From NCBI GenBank assembly GCA_948875265.1, contig CAQRYF010000075.1, positions 1 to 5,414 of the forward strand: a stretch of DNA of 5,414 bases, written 5' to 3'. A program made the translations under genes and the position numbers. Positions 1-5,414 of the stretch are shown here, in pieces (position 1 is the first letter of the stretch; each line of letters starts with the position of its first letter). The DNA comes from an uncultured Clostridia bacterium (GTDB lineage: Bacteria > Bacillota > Clostridia > TANB77 > CAG-508). Below the pieces are notes generated by a model. The model did no database searches and had not been told where the DNA came from. It was given only the letters and a program-made list of their open reading frames with translations.

Positions 1-80
1 TCCAGTTCACGTTTTTTTTGAGAGCTAATTTGGGACTACTTTTTCAGCAGCCTCATAATGTCCTCTTGTCTTTTTTTTTC
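1..80. other. GC-richer block of unknown origin at the window edge
   Basis: Positions 1-70 are about 40% G+C by hand count, while 71-184 is much more AT-rich, so the two parts differ in origin or constraint. The block has a run of 8 T at 12-19 and a run of 9 T at 71-79. On the minus strand one frame stays open through the ligA upstream region and ends at a TAG at 25-27; its last residues read TRGHYEAAEKVVPN. No start codon or ribosome binding site supports a full gene there. It may be the end of a mobile element, a gene remnant or the tail of an upstream feature. I cannot assign a family. Confidence 0.3.
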
Positions 81-104
81 TTATTGTAAAATATTTATCT
101 GCTA

Positions 105-133
105 TTGTTCTTTTTATAAAAATTGTATATAAT
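105..133 (+). promoter_or_regulatory. Probable sigma-A-type promoter of ligA
   Basis: A perfect -10 hexamer TATAAT lies at 128-133. A weak -35 hexamer TTGTTC (three matches to consensus) lies at 105-110, with a 17-base spacer. Transcription would start near 140, leaving a leader of about 45 bases before the ligA start codon. The surrounding DNA is so AT-rich that a chance -10 match is possible, but spacing and position fit well. Confidence 0.5.
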
Positions 134-184
134 AATAAGGAATATTTTGATTGTATAAAATAAATAAGATACAAGAGGTGTGTA

Positions 185-2185
185 ATGAACAAAAAACAGG
201 CAAAAGACAGGATAGAAGAATTGAGAAAACAGGTGGAATATCATGCAAAAAGATATTATGATGATGATAGACCAGAAATATCAGATTTTGGATATGATAT
301 GTTAATGGTAGAGCTTAGAAATTTGGAAAAGGAATATCCAGAGTTTTTATCATCAGAATCTTTGACACAGAAAGTTGGAGGACATGTAAAAGAGGGGTTT
401 GAAAAAGTAACTCATGAAGTGCCACTTCAAAGCTTGCAAGATGTATTTAGTATAGAGGAAGTAGAAGAATATGTACAAAAAATAGAGCAAAAAGCAAAAG
501 AAAATAACATAGAAAAAGTAAAATATGTTGTAGAAACAAAGATAGATGGATTATCAGCAGCATTAGAATATAGAAATGGTAAATTTTTTAGAGGAGCAAC
601 TAGAGGAAATGGAATAGTTGGAGAAGATGTTACTCAAAATCTAAAAACTGTAAGTACTATTCCTATGGAGATTAAGGATAAAATAGATATAATTGTTAGA
701 GGAGAAGTGTTTATAGCTAAGGATGATTTTGAAAAAATGAATCAAGAAAGAGAAGAAAATGAAGAAGAACTTTTTGCAAATGCTAGAAATGCAGCAGCTG
801 GATCACTTCGCCAGTTAGATAGTAAGATAACATCAAAAAGACCTTTAGATATTTATATTTTTAATGTTCAAAAAATAGAAGGAAAGGAATTTAATTCTCA
901 TTATGATGAATTACAATATTTAGAAGAACAAGGTTTTAATGTAAATCCAGTTCGTATTTATTGTAATAATATAGAAGAAATAAGAAATGCAATAGAAAAA
1001 ATTGGACAAGATAGAGAAAATTTGACATTTGGAATAGATGGTGCAGTTGTAAAAGTAGATGATTTAAGATTTAGGGAAATTTTAGGAACTACTTCAAAAA
1101 CACCAAGATGGGCAGTAGCATATAAATATCCCCCAGAAAAAAAGGAAACAATTTTAAAAGATATTGTATGTCAAGTAGGAAGAACAGGTGTAATAACTCC
1201 AATGGCAATATTAGAACCAGTCAAAGTAGCAGGTTCAACAATATCTAAAACAACACTTCATAACGAAGATTTTATAAAACAAAAAGAATTAAAAGTTGGA
1301 GACACTGTAGTAATTCAAAAGGCAGGAGATGTAATTCCTGAAATTGTTGAAGTAAAGAAGGATAAAAGAACTGGTAATGAAGTTGATTTTGAAATGCCGA
1401 GTGTATGTCCAGTATGTGGGGCACAAGCAGTAAGAGAAGAAGGAGAAGCAGCAATTAGATGTACAGGGATAGAATGTCCAGCAAAGCTATATAGGAATTT
1501 AGTTCATTTTGTTTCAAGAGAAGCTATGAATATAGATGGCTTAGGAGAAAATATAATAGGACAATTATTAGAAAGAAATTTGATTTCTAATATTGCAGAT
1601 ATATATACTTTGAAATTTGAAGATATAGCATCTTTAAAGAAGAATGGTAAAAAATTTGCTCAAAATTTAGTAGATAGTATTAATAAAAGCAAACAAAATG
1701 ATTTATATAGATTAATTACAGCTTTAGGAATAAGACATGTAGGAGTAAAAGCATCAAAATTATTAGCTAGAAAATATAAAAATATTGATAATTTAATAAA
1801 TGCTGAATTTGATGATTTAAGTATGATAAATGATATTGGACCAATAGTTGCAAATAGCATAAGAGAATTTTTCATGCAAGAACAAACAAAAGACCTAATA
1901 GAAAAACTAAAACAAGCAGGAGTTAACACAAAGAGCTTAGAAGAAAATATTGAAGATAACAGATTTGAAGGGAAAACATTTGTATTAACAGGAAGCTTAG
2001 AAACATATACAAGAGGAGAAGCATCAAATATAATTGAAAGATTTGGAGGTAAAACATCAGGAACAGTATCTAAGAAAACAGATTATTTAATAGCAGGAGA
2101 AGAAGCAGGAAGTAAACTAACAAAAGCACAAAACTTAGGAATAACAATAATATCAGAACAACAATTTAAAGAAATGATAAAATAA
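185..2185 (+). CDS. ligA: NAD-dependent DNA ligase LigA
   Basis: This enzyme seals 5'-phosphate/3'-hydroxyl nicks in duplex DNA using NAD+, joining Okazaki fragments and finishing repair in the cytoplasm. The 666 residues match the usual bacterial length and all domains are present. Domain Ia (about 1-65) has Y24, Y25, D34, Y37 and D38 for the NMN half of NAD. The nucleotidyltransferase domain has the catalytic lysine K119 in KIDG, plus E117, R140, E174, R209, D285, K290 and K314. An OB fold (about 317-400) is followed by a four-cysteine zinc finger (C408, C411, C426, C431), helix-hairpin-helix repeats (about 440-580) and a C-terminal BRCT domain (about 593-666). The start is supported by AGAGGTG at 174-180, four bases upstream. 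One oddity is G36, where Glu is usual before the Tyr-Asp pair; it is not one of the essential residues I know of. The gene has its own probable promoter and may head an operon running to dprA. Confidence 0.98.
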   Translation: MNKKQAKDRIEELRKQVEYHAKRYYDDDRPEISDFGYDMLMVELRNLEKEYPEFLSSESLTQKVGGHVKEGFEKVTHEVPLQSLQDVFSIEEVEEYVQKIEQKAKENNIEKVKYVVETKIDGLSAALEYRNGKFFRGATRGNGIVGEDVTQNLKTVSTIPMEIKDKIDIIVRGEVFIAKDDFEKMNQEREENEEELFANARNAAAGSLRQLDSKITSKRPLDIYIFNVQKIEGKEFNSHYDELQYLEEQGFNVNPVRIYCNNIEEIRNAIEKIGQDRENLTFGIDGAVVKVDDLRFREILGTTSKTPRWAVAYKYPPEKKETILKDIVCQVGRTGVITPMAILEPVKVAGSTISKTTLHNEDFIKQKELKVGDTVVIQKAGDVIPEIVEVKKDKRTGNEVDFEMPSVCPVCGAQAVREEGEAAIRCTGIECPAKLYRNLVHFVSREAMNIDGLGENIIGQLLERNLISNIADIYTLKFEDIASLKKNGKKFAQNLVDSINKSKQNDLYRLITALGIRHVGVKASKLLARKYKNIDNLINAEFDDLSMINDIGPIVANSIREFFMQEQTKDLIEKLKQAGVNTKSLEENIEDNRFEGKTFVLTGSLETYTRGEASNIIERFGGKTSGTVSKKTDYLIAGEEAGSKLTKAQNLGITIISEQQFKEMIK

Positions 2186-2240
2186 TTCTCGTTTTGGGGT
2201 CGCGTCTTAAAATGAAAAATTAAGAATGGAGATAAATATG
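2183..2240 (+). repeat. Intergenic repeat element, copy A, with predicted hairpin
   Basis: The spacer starts at the ligA stop codon and ends at the next start codon. It aligns with the spacer at 3057-3117 over its whole length with a few small gaps: shared blocks include TAATTCT, GTTT, GGG, GTC, TTAAAA, AAAATTAA and GGAGA. Bases 2186-2199 can pair with 2205-2218 around a five-base loop (2200-2204). That gives 13 pairs in 14 positions: eight Watson-Crick A-T or C-G pairs, four G-U and one further C-G near the loop, with a single C-A mismatch at 2188/2216. The T-rich arm is on the 5' side, so it is not a typical rho-independent terminator. Its role is unknown; a translational or RNA-stability element is an inference. 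Confidence 0.5.
2228..2233 (+). promoter_or_regulatory. Ribosome binding site that decides the start at 2238
   Basis: GGAGAT at 2228-2233 sits correctly for the ATG at 2238. It overlaps an in-frame upstream ATG at 2226, which has no purine-rich site of its own. In the related spacer at 3057-3117 the equivalent GGAGA precedes the ATG at 3115 at the same distance, so the alignment also supports 2238 as the start. Confidence 0.75.
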
Positions 2241-3059
2241 GAGAAATTAGAAATTTTTGAAGAATTAAAAAAGAATATGTGTAAGCAATTACTAATTGAA
2301 AGTAGAATTGCAAGAGGACTTTCATCTAATAATTATACACAAAAGGATGATATACAAATTCCACTAGATATTCAAAAAAGAATTGATGATGTATATAGAG
2401 TTTTAAATGATATTGCAGTAAAATATAGAGTTTCTACGTCAAAAGTTGAGGGATTAATTAAAGACGGAAGATTTGAAACTAAAGATGTGGCTAGTAGAGG
2501 ATATAAAAATAAAATAGAGGAACAGTTTCAAAAAATTAATACTATGTTGAGAGAAATGGAAAATGAGTTAAATGAAAATGGAAAGATTGATGAGAGAAAA
2601 AATTCATCTGAATTAGAAGAAAGAATGAATTCAATAGGTGAAAATAGAGAAGTAAGAGAAGATATAGTAAGAAATTTAAATGAAAAAGTAAGAAGGATTA
2701 GATATGAGATGCAACAAACATTTAATGAGAAATTTTTTGATCCTAGAAGATTAAAACAAATGGATGAAGAAGTAGAGATAAATTTAAGAAGGTTAGAAAC
2801 TGGAGATAAAATTGAAGAAGCTCTAGTAAATGAAGATAGATATATAGCACGAAGAATTATAAGTGAATTTCAAGAATATGCAAATAGTATAAATAAAACA
2901 AGACATCAAAAGTTTGAAGAAGAGTGTAAAGTAGAAGTTCCAGAATTACACATATCATTAGATGATAATACAGAAGAAAGAGTTAAACAAAATGAAAAAA
3001 CTCAAGAACAACAAAAAAGTAGTATGGGAGACGCATTACCATATGATGTAATAAGGTAA
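2238..3059 (+). CDS. Unrecognised charged, predominantly helical protein
   Basis: I do not recognise this 273-residue protein. It is dominated by Glu, Lys, Arg, Asn and Gln and has no tryptophan, only two cysteines, no signal peptide and no membrane segment, so a soluble cytoplasmic protein is likely. An N-terminal region (about 1-75) includes a hydrophobic stretch around IPLDIQKRIDDVYRVLNDIA. It is followed by long amphipathic helices that could form coiled coils (about 88-115 and 122-192) and another helical part to about 225. The last 30 residues are polar and Gln-rich, probably disordered, ending in ALPYDVIR. The start at 2238 is preferred over the in-frame ATG at 2226, which would add four residues (MEIN). 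The gene lies 52 bases after ligA, in the same direction and base composition, so joint transcription is plausible. A structural, scaffold or DNA-associated role is possible, but nothing seen here shows one. Confidence 0.85.
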   Translation: MEKLEIFEELKKNMCKQLLIESRIARGLSSNNYTQKDDIQIPLDIQKRIDDVYRVLNDIAVKYRVSTSKVEGLIKDGRFETKDVASRGYKNKIEEQFQKINTMLREMENELNENGKIDERKNSSELEERMNSIGENREVREDIVRNLNEKVRRIRYEMQQTFNEKFFDPRRLKQMDEEVEINLRRLETGDKIEEALVNEDRYIARRIISEFQEYANSINKTRHQKFEEECKVEVPELHISLDDNTEERVKQNEKTQEQQKSSMGDALPYDVIR

Positions 3060-3117
3060 TTCTTGTTTGGGAGTCTGAGTTTAAAAAAGATAAAATTAAA
3101 GATAGGAGAAAAACATG
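3057..3117 (+). repeat. Intergenic repeat element, copy B, with predicted hairpin
   Basis: This is the second copy of the spacer found at 2183-2240, again running from a TAA stop codon to the next ATG. Bases 3061-3071 can pair with 3080-3090 around an eight-base loop, giving ten pairs and one G-A mismatch (3065/3086). The pair T3064-A3087 takes the place of C2190-G2214 in copy A, one apparent compensatory change. The ribosome binding site AGGAG at 3104-3108 lies outside the stem and six bases before the start codon. The fold is weak (three G-U pairs near the loop), so its reality rests mainly on the similarity of the two copies. Confidence 0.5.
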
Positions 3118-3351
3118 GATGATTATACATTTGAAAAGATGTGGTTAGATTTAAAAAATGGATATCAAATATATTATACGTATGTAGGAAATAGATATTT
3201 ATTATTTAAAACAGCAGAGAATTGTTATACTCAAAAATTATTATCAGATAATAAAAAGAATCCACAGCCACGAATGTTAATGTTAACATTAAAAAGAGTA
3301 AAAGAAATGTTTCCTCATATGGAAGATATTGAGTATAAGATAAATATGTAA
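3115..3351 (+). CDS. Unrecognised small aromatic-rich protein
   Basis: This 78-residue protein has no family I can name. An N-terminal helical stretch (about 4-15, with W10) is followed by an aromatic segment at 17-31 holding Y17, Y20, Y21, Y23, Y28 and F31, which reads like beta strands with a turn at GN. One cysteine (C37) and a basic stretch (NKKNPQPR, about 46-53) follow, then a C-terminal helix. No signal peptide or membrane span is visible. It is very probably translated: AGGAG at 3104-3108 is ideally placed, codon use matches its neighbours, and the stop codon overlaps the folD ribosome binding site. The size and fold pattern would suit a small adaptor or a DNA- or RNA-binding protein, but that is only a guess. 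Confidence 0.8.
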   Translation: MDDYTFEKMWLDLKNGYQIYYTYVGNRYLLFKTAENCYTQKLLSDNKKNPQPRMLMLTLKRVKEMFPHMEDIEYKINM

Positions 3352-3364
3352 AGGAGAAAAAGTT

Positions 3365-4228
3365 ATGGCAATAATTATTGATGGAAAATCATTAGCTAAA
3401 AAGACAAGAGAGAACTTAAAAAAAGAATGTGATGAATTAAAGTTAAAAGGGATAAAACCAAAACTTGCGGTTATAATGGTAGGAGATAATTCAGCATCAA
3501 AAGTATATGTGAGAAATAAAAGTAGGGCGTGTGAAGAAATAGGAATAGAGTATGAAGAATATTTATTAGAAGAAAATATAACTGAAGAAGAATTAATTAA
3601 TCTAATTAAAAACTTAAATGAAAATAAGAATATAAATGGAATATTATTACAAAGCCCAATACCTCAAAATTTAGATATTAATCAAGCTTTTAAAGCAATA
3701 ACATATAAGAAAGATGTAGATGGATTTACACCAACAAGTATTGGGAAGTTGACAATAGGAGAAGATACTTTTGTTTCTTGTACACCATATGGAATAATGA
3801 AGATGTTTGAAGAATATAAAATAGACTTAACAGGCAAAAATGTAGTAATTATAGGAAGAAGTAACATTGTGGGAAAACCATTGATTCAATGTTGTTTGAG
3901 TGAAAATGCAACAGTTACAGTATGTCATTCAAGAACAAAAGATTTGAGCGAACATACTAAAAGAGCAGATGTAGTAATTGCAGCAATTGGAAAATCAAAG
4001 TTTGTAACAGAAGATATGGTAAAAGAAGGAGCAATTATAATAGATGTAGGAATAAACAGAGGAGAAGATGGAAAGTTAACAGGGGACGTTGACTTTGAAA
4101 ATGTAAAGGAAAAGGCTAGTTTTATTACGCCAGTTCCTGGTGGAGTAGGACCAATGACAATTGCGATGTTAATGAACAATGTGATAAAGGCGGCAAAAGA
4201 GCAAAATAATCAAGATTCGAAGTTTTAA
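3365..4228 (+). CDS. folD: Bifunctional methylenetetrahydrofolate dehydrogenase / cyclohydrolase FolD
   Basis: FolD interconverts 5,10-methylene-, 5,10-methenyl- and 10-formyl-tetrahydrofolate with NADP+, supplying one-carbon units for purines and formyl-methionyl-tRNA. The 287 residues match the family length. The N-terminal catalytic domain has Y48 and K52 in the YVxxK motif, Q96 in LLQSPIP and the KDVDGF motif (116-121, with D119). The Rossmann half holds the dinucleotide-binding loop IGRSNIVGKP (163-172), and the signature PVPGGVGPMT is at 256-265. Q96 is followed by Ser where many homologues have Leu; the catalytic residues are intact. The start at 3365 is supported by AAGGAG at 3351-3356, which overlaps the stop codon of the 78-residue gene, so translation of the two is probably coupled. 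The last ten residues are polar and beyond the usual conserved end. Confidence 0.97.
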   Translation: MAIIIDGKSLAKKTRENLKKECDELKLKGIKPKLAVIMVGDNSASKVYVRNKSRACEEIGIEYEEYLLEENITEEELINLIKNLNENKNINGILLQSPIPQNLDINQAFKAITYKKDVDGFTPTSIGKLTIGEDTFVSCTPYGIMKMFEEYKIDLTGKNVVIIGRSNIVGKPLIQCCLSENATVTVCHSRTKDLSEHTKRADVVIAAIGKSKFVTEDMVKEGAIIIDVGINRGEDGKLTGDVDFENVKEKASFITPVPGGVGPMTIAMLMNNVIKAAKEQNNQDSKF

Positions 4229-4248
4229 AAATAGAATAATATAGGAGT

Positions 4249-4280
4249 AAATAGGGGCATTATTAATAATGTTCTTATTT
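4249..4280 (+). promoter_or_regulatory. Long hairpin between folD and dprA
   Basis: A perfect 14-base palindrome CATTATTAATAATG lies at 4258-4271. Pairing extends outward without mismatch, so that 4249-4262 pairs with 4267-4280 around the loop TTAA. This makes 14 pairs, three of them G-U in RNA. A T-rich stretch follows (TATT, 4281-4284) but there is no clean T run, and the stem is mainly A-T. It could be a weak terminator or attenuator for folD, a processing site or an operator before dprA. An unused AGGAG sits just upstream at 4243-4247. Confidence 0.5.
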
Positions 4281-4309
4281 TATTATGTAAGAAAGGATGA
4301 AAATAATAT

Positions 4310-5221
4310 ATGAGTGAAATAGAAAGTAAAAAGTATTGGATATGGTTATCTTTAATAAAAGGAATAGGATGTAAAAGAAAGCAAAAATTATTACAATTAT
4401 ATGAAAGTCCAGAAGTCATATATAAAATGAAGGAAAATAGTCTTTTGAAAATTACAGGAATAGGAGAGACAGCGGTAAAAAATATTCTAGATTCAAGTAT
4501 TAGAAAAGATTTAAATAGACATATACAATATATGGAGAAAAATTCAATAGATATAATTTCAATAAATGATGAGGAATATCCACAAATTTTAAAAGAAATT
4601 TATGATCCACCAATTAGTTTATACATAAAAGGAGATAAAAATATTTTAAATAATAAATCTATTGGGATAGTAGGTTGTAGAAAAGCTTCTGAATATGGTG
4701 AGAAATCTGCTAAATATTTTTCTTATAATCTAGCTAATCAAAATTTTAATATAGTTAGTGGGTTAGCAAAAGGTGTGGATACTTATGCACATGTAGGATC
4801 GATTTGTGCAATAAAAGAGGATAATTATGCACTTGTAGGTAGAACAATTGCTGTAGTTGGAAATGGCTTGGATACTATATATCCACAAGAAAATAAAGAA
4901 TTAGCAAAAATGATATTAGAAACAGGTGGGGCTATAGTTTCTGAGTACCCATTAGGAACTAAGCCTGAAAAAATGAACTTTCCTGCAAGGAATAGAATAA
5001 TAAGTGGAATGAGTAAAGGAATTGTAGTTATAGAAGCAAAAGAGAAAAGTGGAACTTTAATAACTGTGGATTTTGCTTTAGAACAAGGTAGAGATGTGTT
5101 TGTTGTGCCAGGAAATATTAATTCTATCAATTCTCTTGGAACAAATGGACTTTTAAAACAAGGAGCAAAAGTGGTTACTACATATAAAGATATATTAATA
5201 TCGTATTCTAATTATAATTAA
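4310..5221 (+). CDS. dprA: DNA-processing protein DprA (Smf family)
   Basis: DprA binds incoming single-stranded DNA during natural transformation and loads RecA on it; many bacteria without known competence also keep it. An N-terminal part (about 8-60) carries helix-hairpin-helix-like motifs (IKGIG, ITGIG). Then comes the family motif with EEYP and DPPISLYIKGD (88-109) and the extended Rossmann fold: GIVGCRK (119-125), VSGLAKGVD (149-157), GNGLDTIYP (184-192), SEYPLGTKP (211-219), FPARNRIISG (224-233) and SGTLIT (247-252). At 303 residues it lacks the C-terminal winged-helix domain of longer homologues, as do several Gram-positive DprA proteins. Residues about 162-178 are some eight longer than I expect between the AH and TIAV motifs. 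The ribosome binding site AAAGGA (4292-4297) is 12 bases from the ATG, rather far. topA, often found next to dprA, is not here; a tRNA gene follows instead. Confidence 0.96.
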   Translation: MSEIESKKYWIWLSLIKGIGCKRKQKLLQLYESPEVIYKMKENSLLKITGIGETAVKNILDSSIRKDLNRHIQYMEKNSIDIISINDEEYPQILKEIYDPPISLYIKGDKNILNNKSIGIVGCRKASEYGEKSAKYFSYNLANQNFNIVSGLAKGVDTYAHVGSICAIKEDNYALVGRTIAVVGNGLDTIYPQENKELAKMILETGGAIVSEYPLGTKPEKMNFPARNRIISGMSKGIVVIEAKEKSGTLITVDFALEQGRDVFVVPGNINSINSLGTNGLLKQGAKVVTTYKDILISYSNYN

Positions 5222-5269
5222 TATTATTTATAGTAGTAAATTTGGAAGGAATTAGTATAAAAAAATCGT

Positions 5270-5288
5270 AAATTTTTATAAAAATGTA
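5270..5288 (+). promoter_or_regulatory. Possible UP element of the tRNA promoter
   Basis: The stretch just upstream of the -35 box is almost pure A+T in phased A and T tracts and includes a perfect 14-base palindrome ATTTTTATAAAAAT at 5272-5285. Such sequences can bind the C-terminal domain of the RNA polymerase alpha subunit at stable-RNA promoters. The AT-rich background weakens the case. Confidence 0.35.
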
Positions 5289-5317
5289 TTGACAATTATA
5301 AAAAAATAGTTTATACT
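5289..5317 (+). promoter_or_regulatory. Strong sigma-A promoter for the tRNA gene
   Basis: A perfect -35 box TTGACA (5289-5294) and a near-perfect -10 box TATACT (5312-5317) are separated by exactly 17 bases. Transcription should start near 5324, about 22 bases before the mature tRNA 5' end at 5346. This is the best promoter match in the window and fits a stable RNA gene. Confidence 0.9.
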
Positions 5318-5345
5318 TTTACTTGTGCTAAACATATAGGCACAT

Positions 5346-5414
5346 GCTCCCTTAGCTCAGTTGGTCAGAGCAACCGGCTCATAACCGGTGGGTCCAAGGT
5401 TCGAATCCTTGAGG
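5346..5414 (+). tRNA. tRNA with anticodon CAT (Met elongator or Ile2), cut by the window end
   Basis: A cloverleaf can be traced: acceptor 5' strand GCTCCCT (5346-5352), D stem GCTC/GAGC (5355-5358 and 5368-5371), anticodon stem ACCGG/CCGGT (5373-5377 and 5385-5389), loop CTCATAA with anticodon CAT at 5380-5382, five-base variable loop, and T arm CAAGG/CCTTG with TTCGAAT. Only three bases of the 3' acceptor strand (AGG) are inside the window, and they pair correctly. It is not initiator tRNA, because the three G-C pairs needed in the anticodon stem are absent. Elongator Met is the default call. However, C4 and C5 in the acceptor stem match the pairs that the lysidine synthetase TilS favours in E. 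coli tRNA-Ile2, so an AUA-reading isoleucine tRNA is possible. Confidence 0.93.

Noticed and set aside
62..178. Inverted repeat CCTCTTGT (62-69) and ACAAGAGG (171-178), the latter covering the ligA ribosome binding site
   Set aside because: The first arm lies upstream of the probable ligA promoter, so it would not be in that transcript, and an eight-base match at this distance can arise by chance.
1272..1454. Minus-strand open frame of 60 codons rich in leucine, inside ligA
   Set aside because: It is the antisense of a Glu/Gly/Ala-rich stretch of ligA, with no ribosome binding site and no family resemblance.
2226..2237. ATG at 2226 as the start of the helical protein
   Set aside because: It has no upstream purine-rich site and overlaps the GGAG that serves the ATG at 2238; the related spacer before 3115 supports the later start.
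3682..4179. Minus-strand open frames within folD
   Set aside because: They mirror the folD coding sequence, lack ribosome binding sites and encode no recognisable protein.
4825..5130. Minus-strand open frame of 101 codons within dprA
   Set aside because: It lies fully inside a conserved gene on the other strand, has no initiation signal and resembles no family.

Overview
The window looks like chromosomal DNA from a low-GC Bacillota, most likely a member of the Clostridia. The DNA is very AT-rich, arginine is written almost only as AGA and isoleucine often as ATA. LigA carries the Gram-positive Tyr-Tyr pair at its NAD-binding site, and most genes have purine-rich GGAG-type ribosome binding sites. 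The species cannot be named from the sequence alone.

All recognised genes lie on the plus strand. Positions 1-80 form a GC-richer block (about 40% by eye) that does not resemble its surroundings and may be the edge of a neighbouring gene or mobile element. A probable promoter (105-133) leads into ligA (185-2185), the NAD-dependent DNA ligase. Next come an unrecognised charged, helical protein of 273 residues (2238-3059) and an unrecognised 78-residue aromatic-rich protein (3115-3351). folD (3365-4228) follows, then dprA (4310-5221). At the right edge a strong housekeeping promoter (5289-5317) drives a tRNA gene with anticodon CAT, which is cut off by the window end.

Spacings of 13 to 81 bases and the lack of strong internal terminators suggest that ligA to dprA may be co-transcribed. 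The functions are mostly housekeeping: LigA seals nicks in replication and repair, FolD makes one-carbon folates for purine, thymidylate and formyl-methionine synthesis, and DprA protects incoming single-stranded DNA and loads RecA on it. The roles of the two unknown proteins are not evident.

The most notable non-coding signal is a pair of related intergenic elements (2183-2240 and 3057-3117). Each starts at the stop codon of the gene before it and ends at the start codon of an unknown gene. Both can fold into a similar G-U-rich hairpin, with one apparent compensatory base pair. A third hairpin of different sequence but similar GGGG/U-rich pairing lies before dprA (4249-4280). No CRISPR array, intact insertion sequence, known riboswitch or obvious new defence system is visible.
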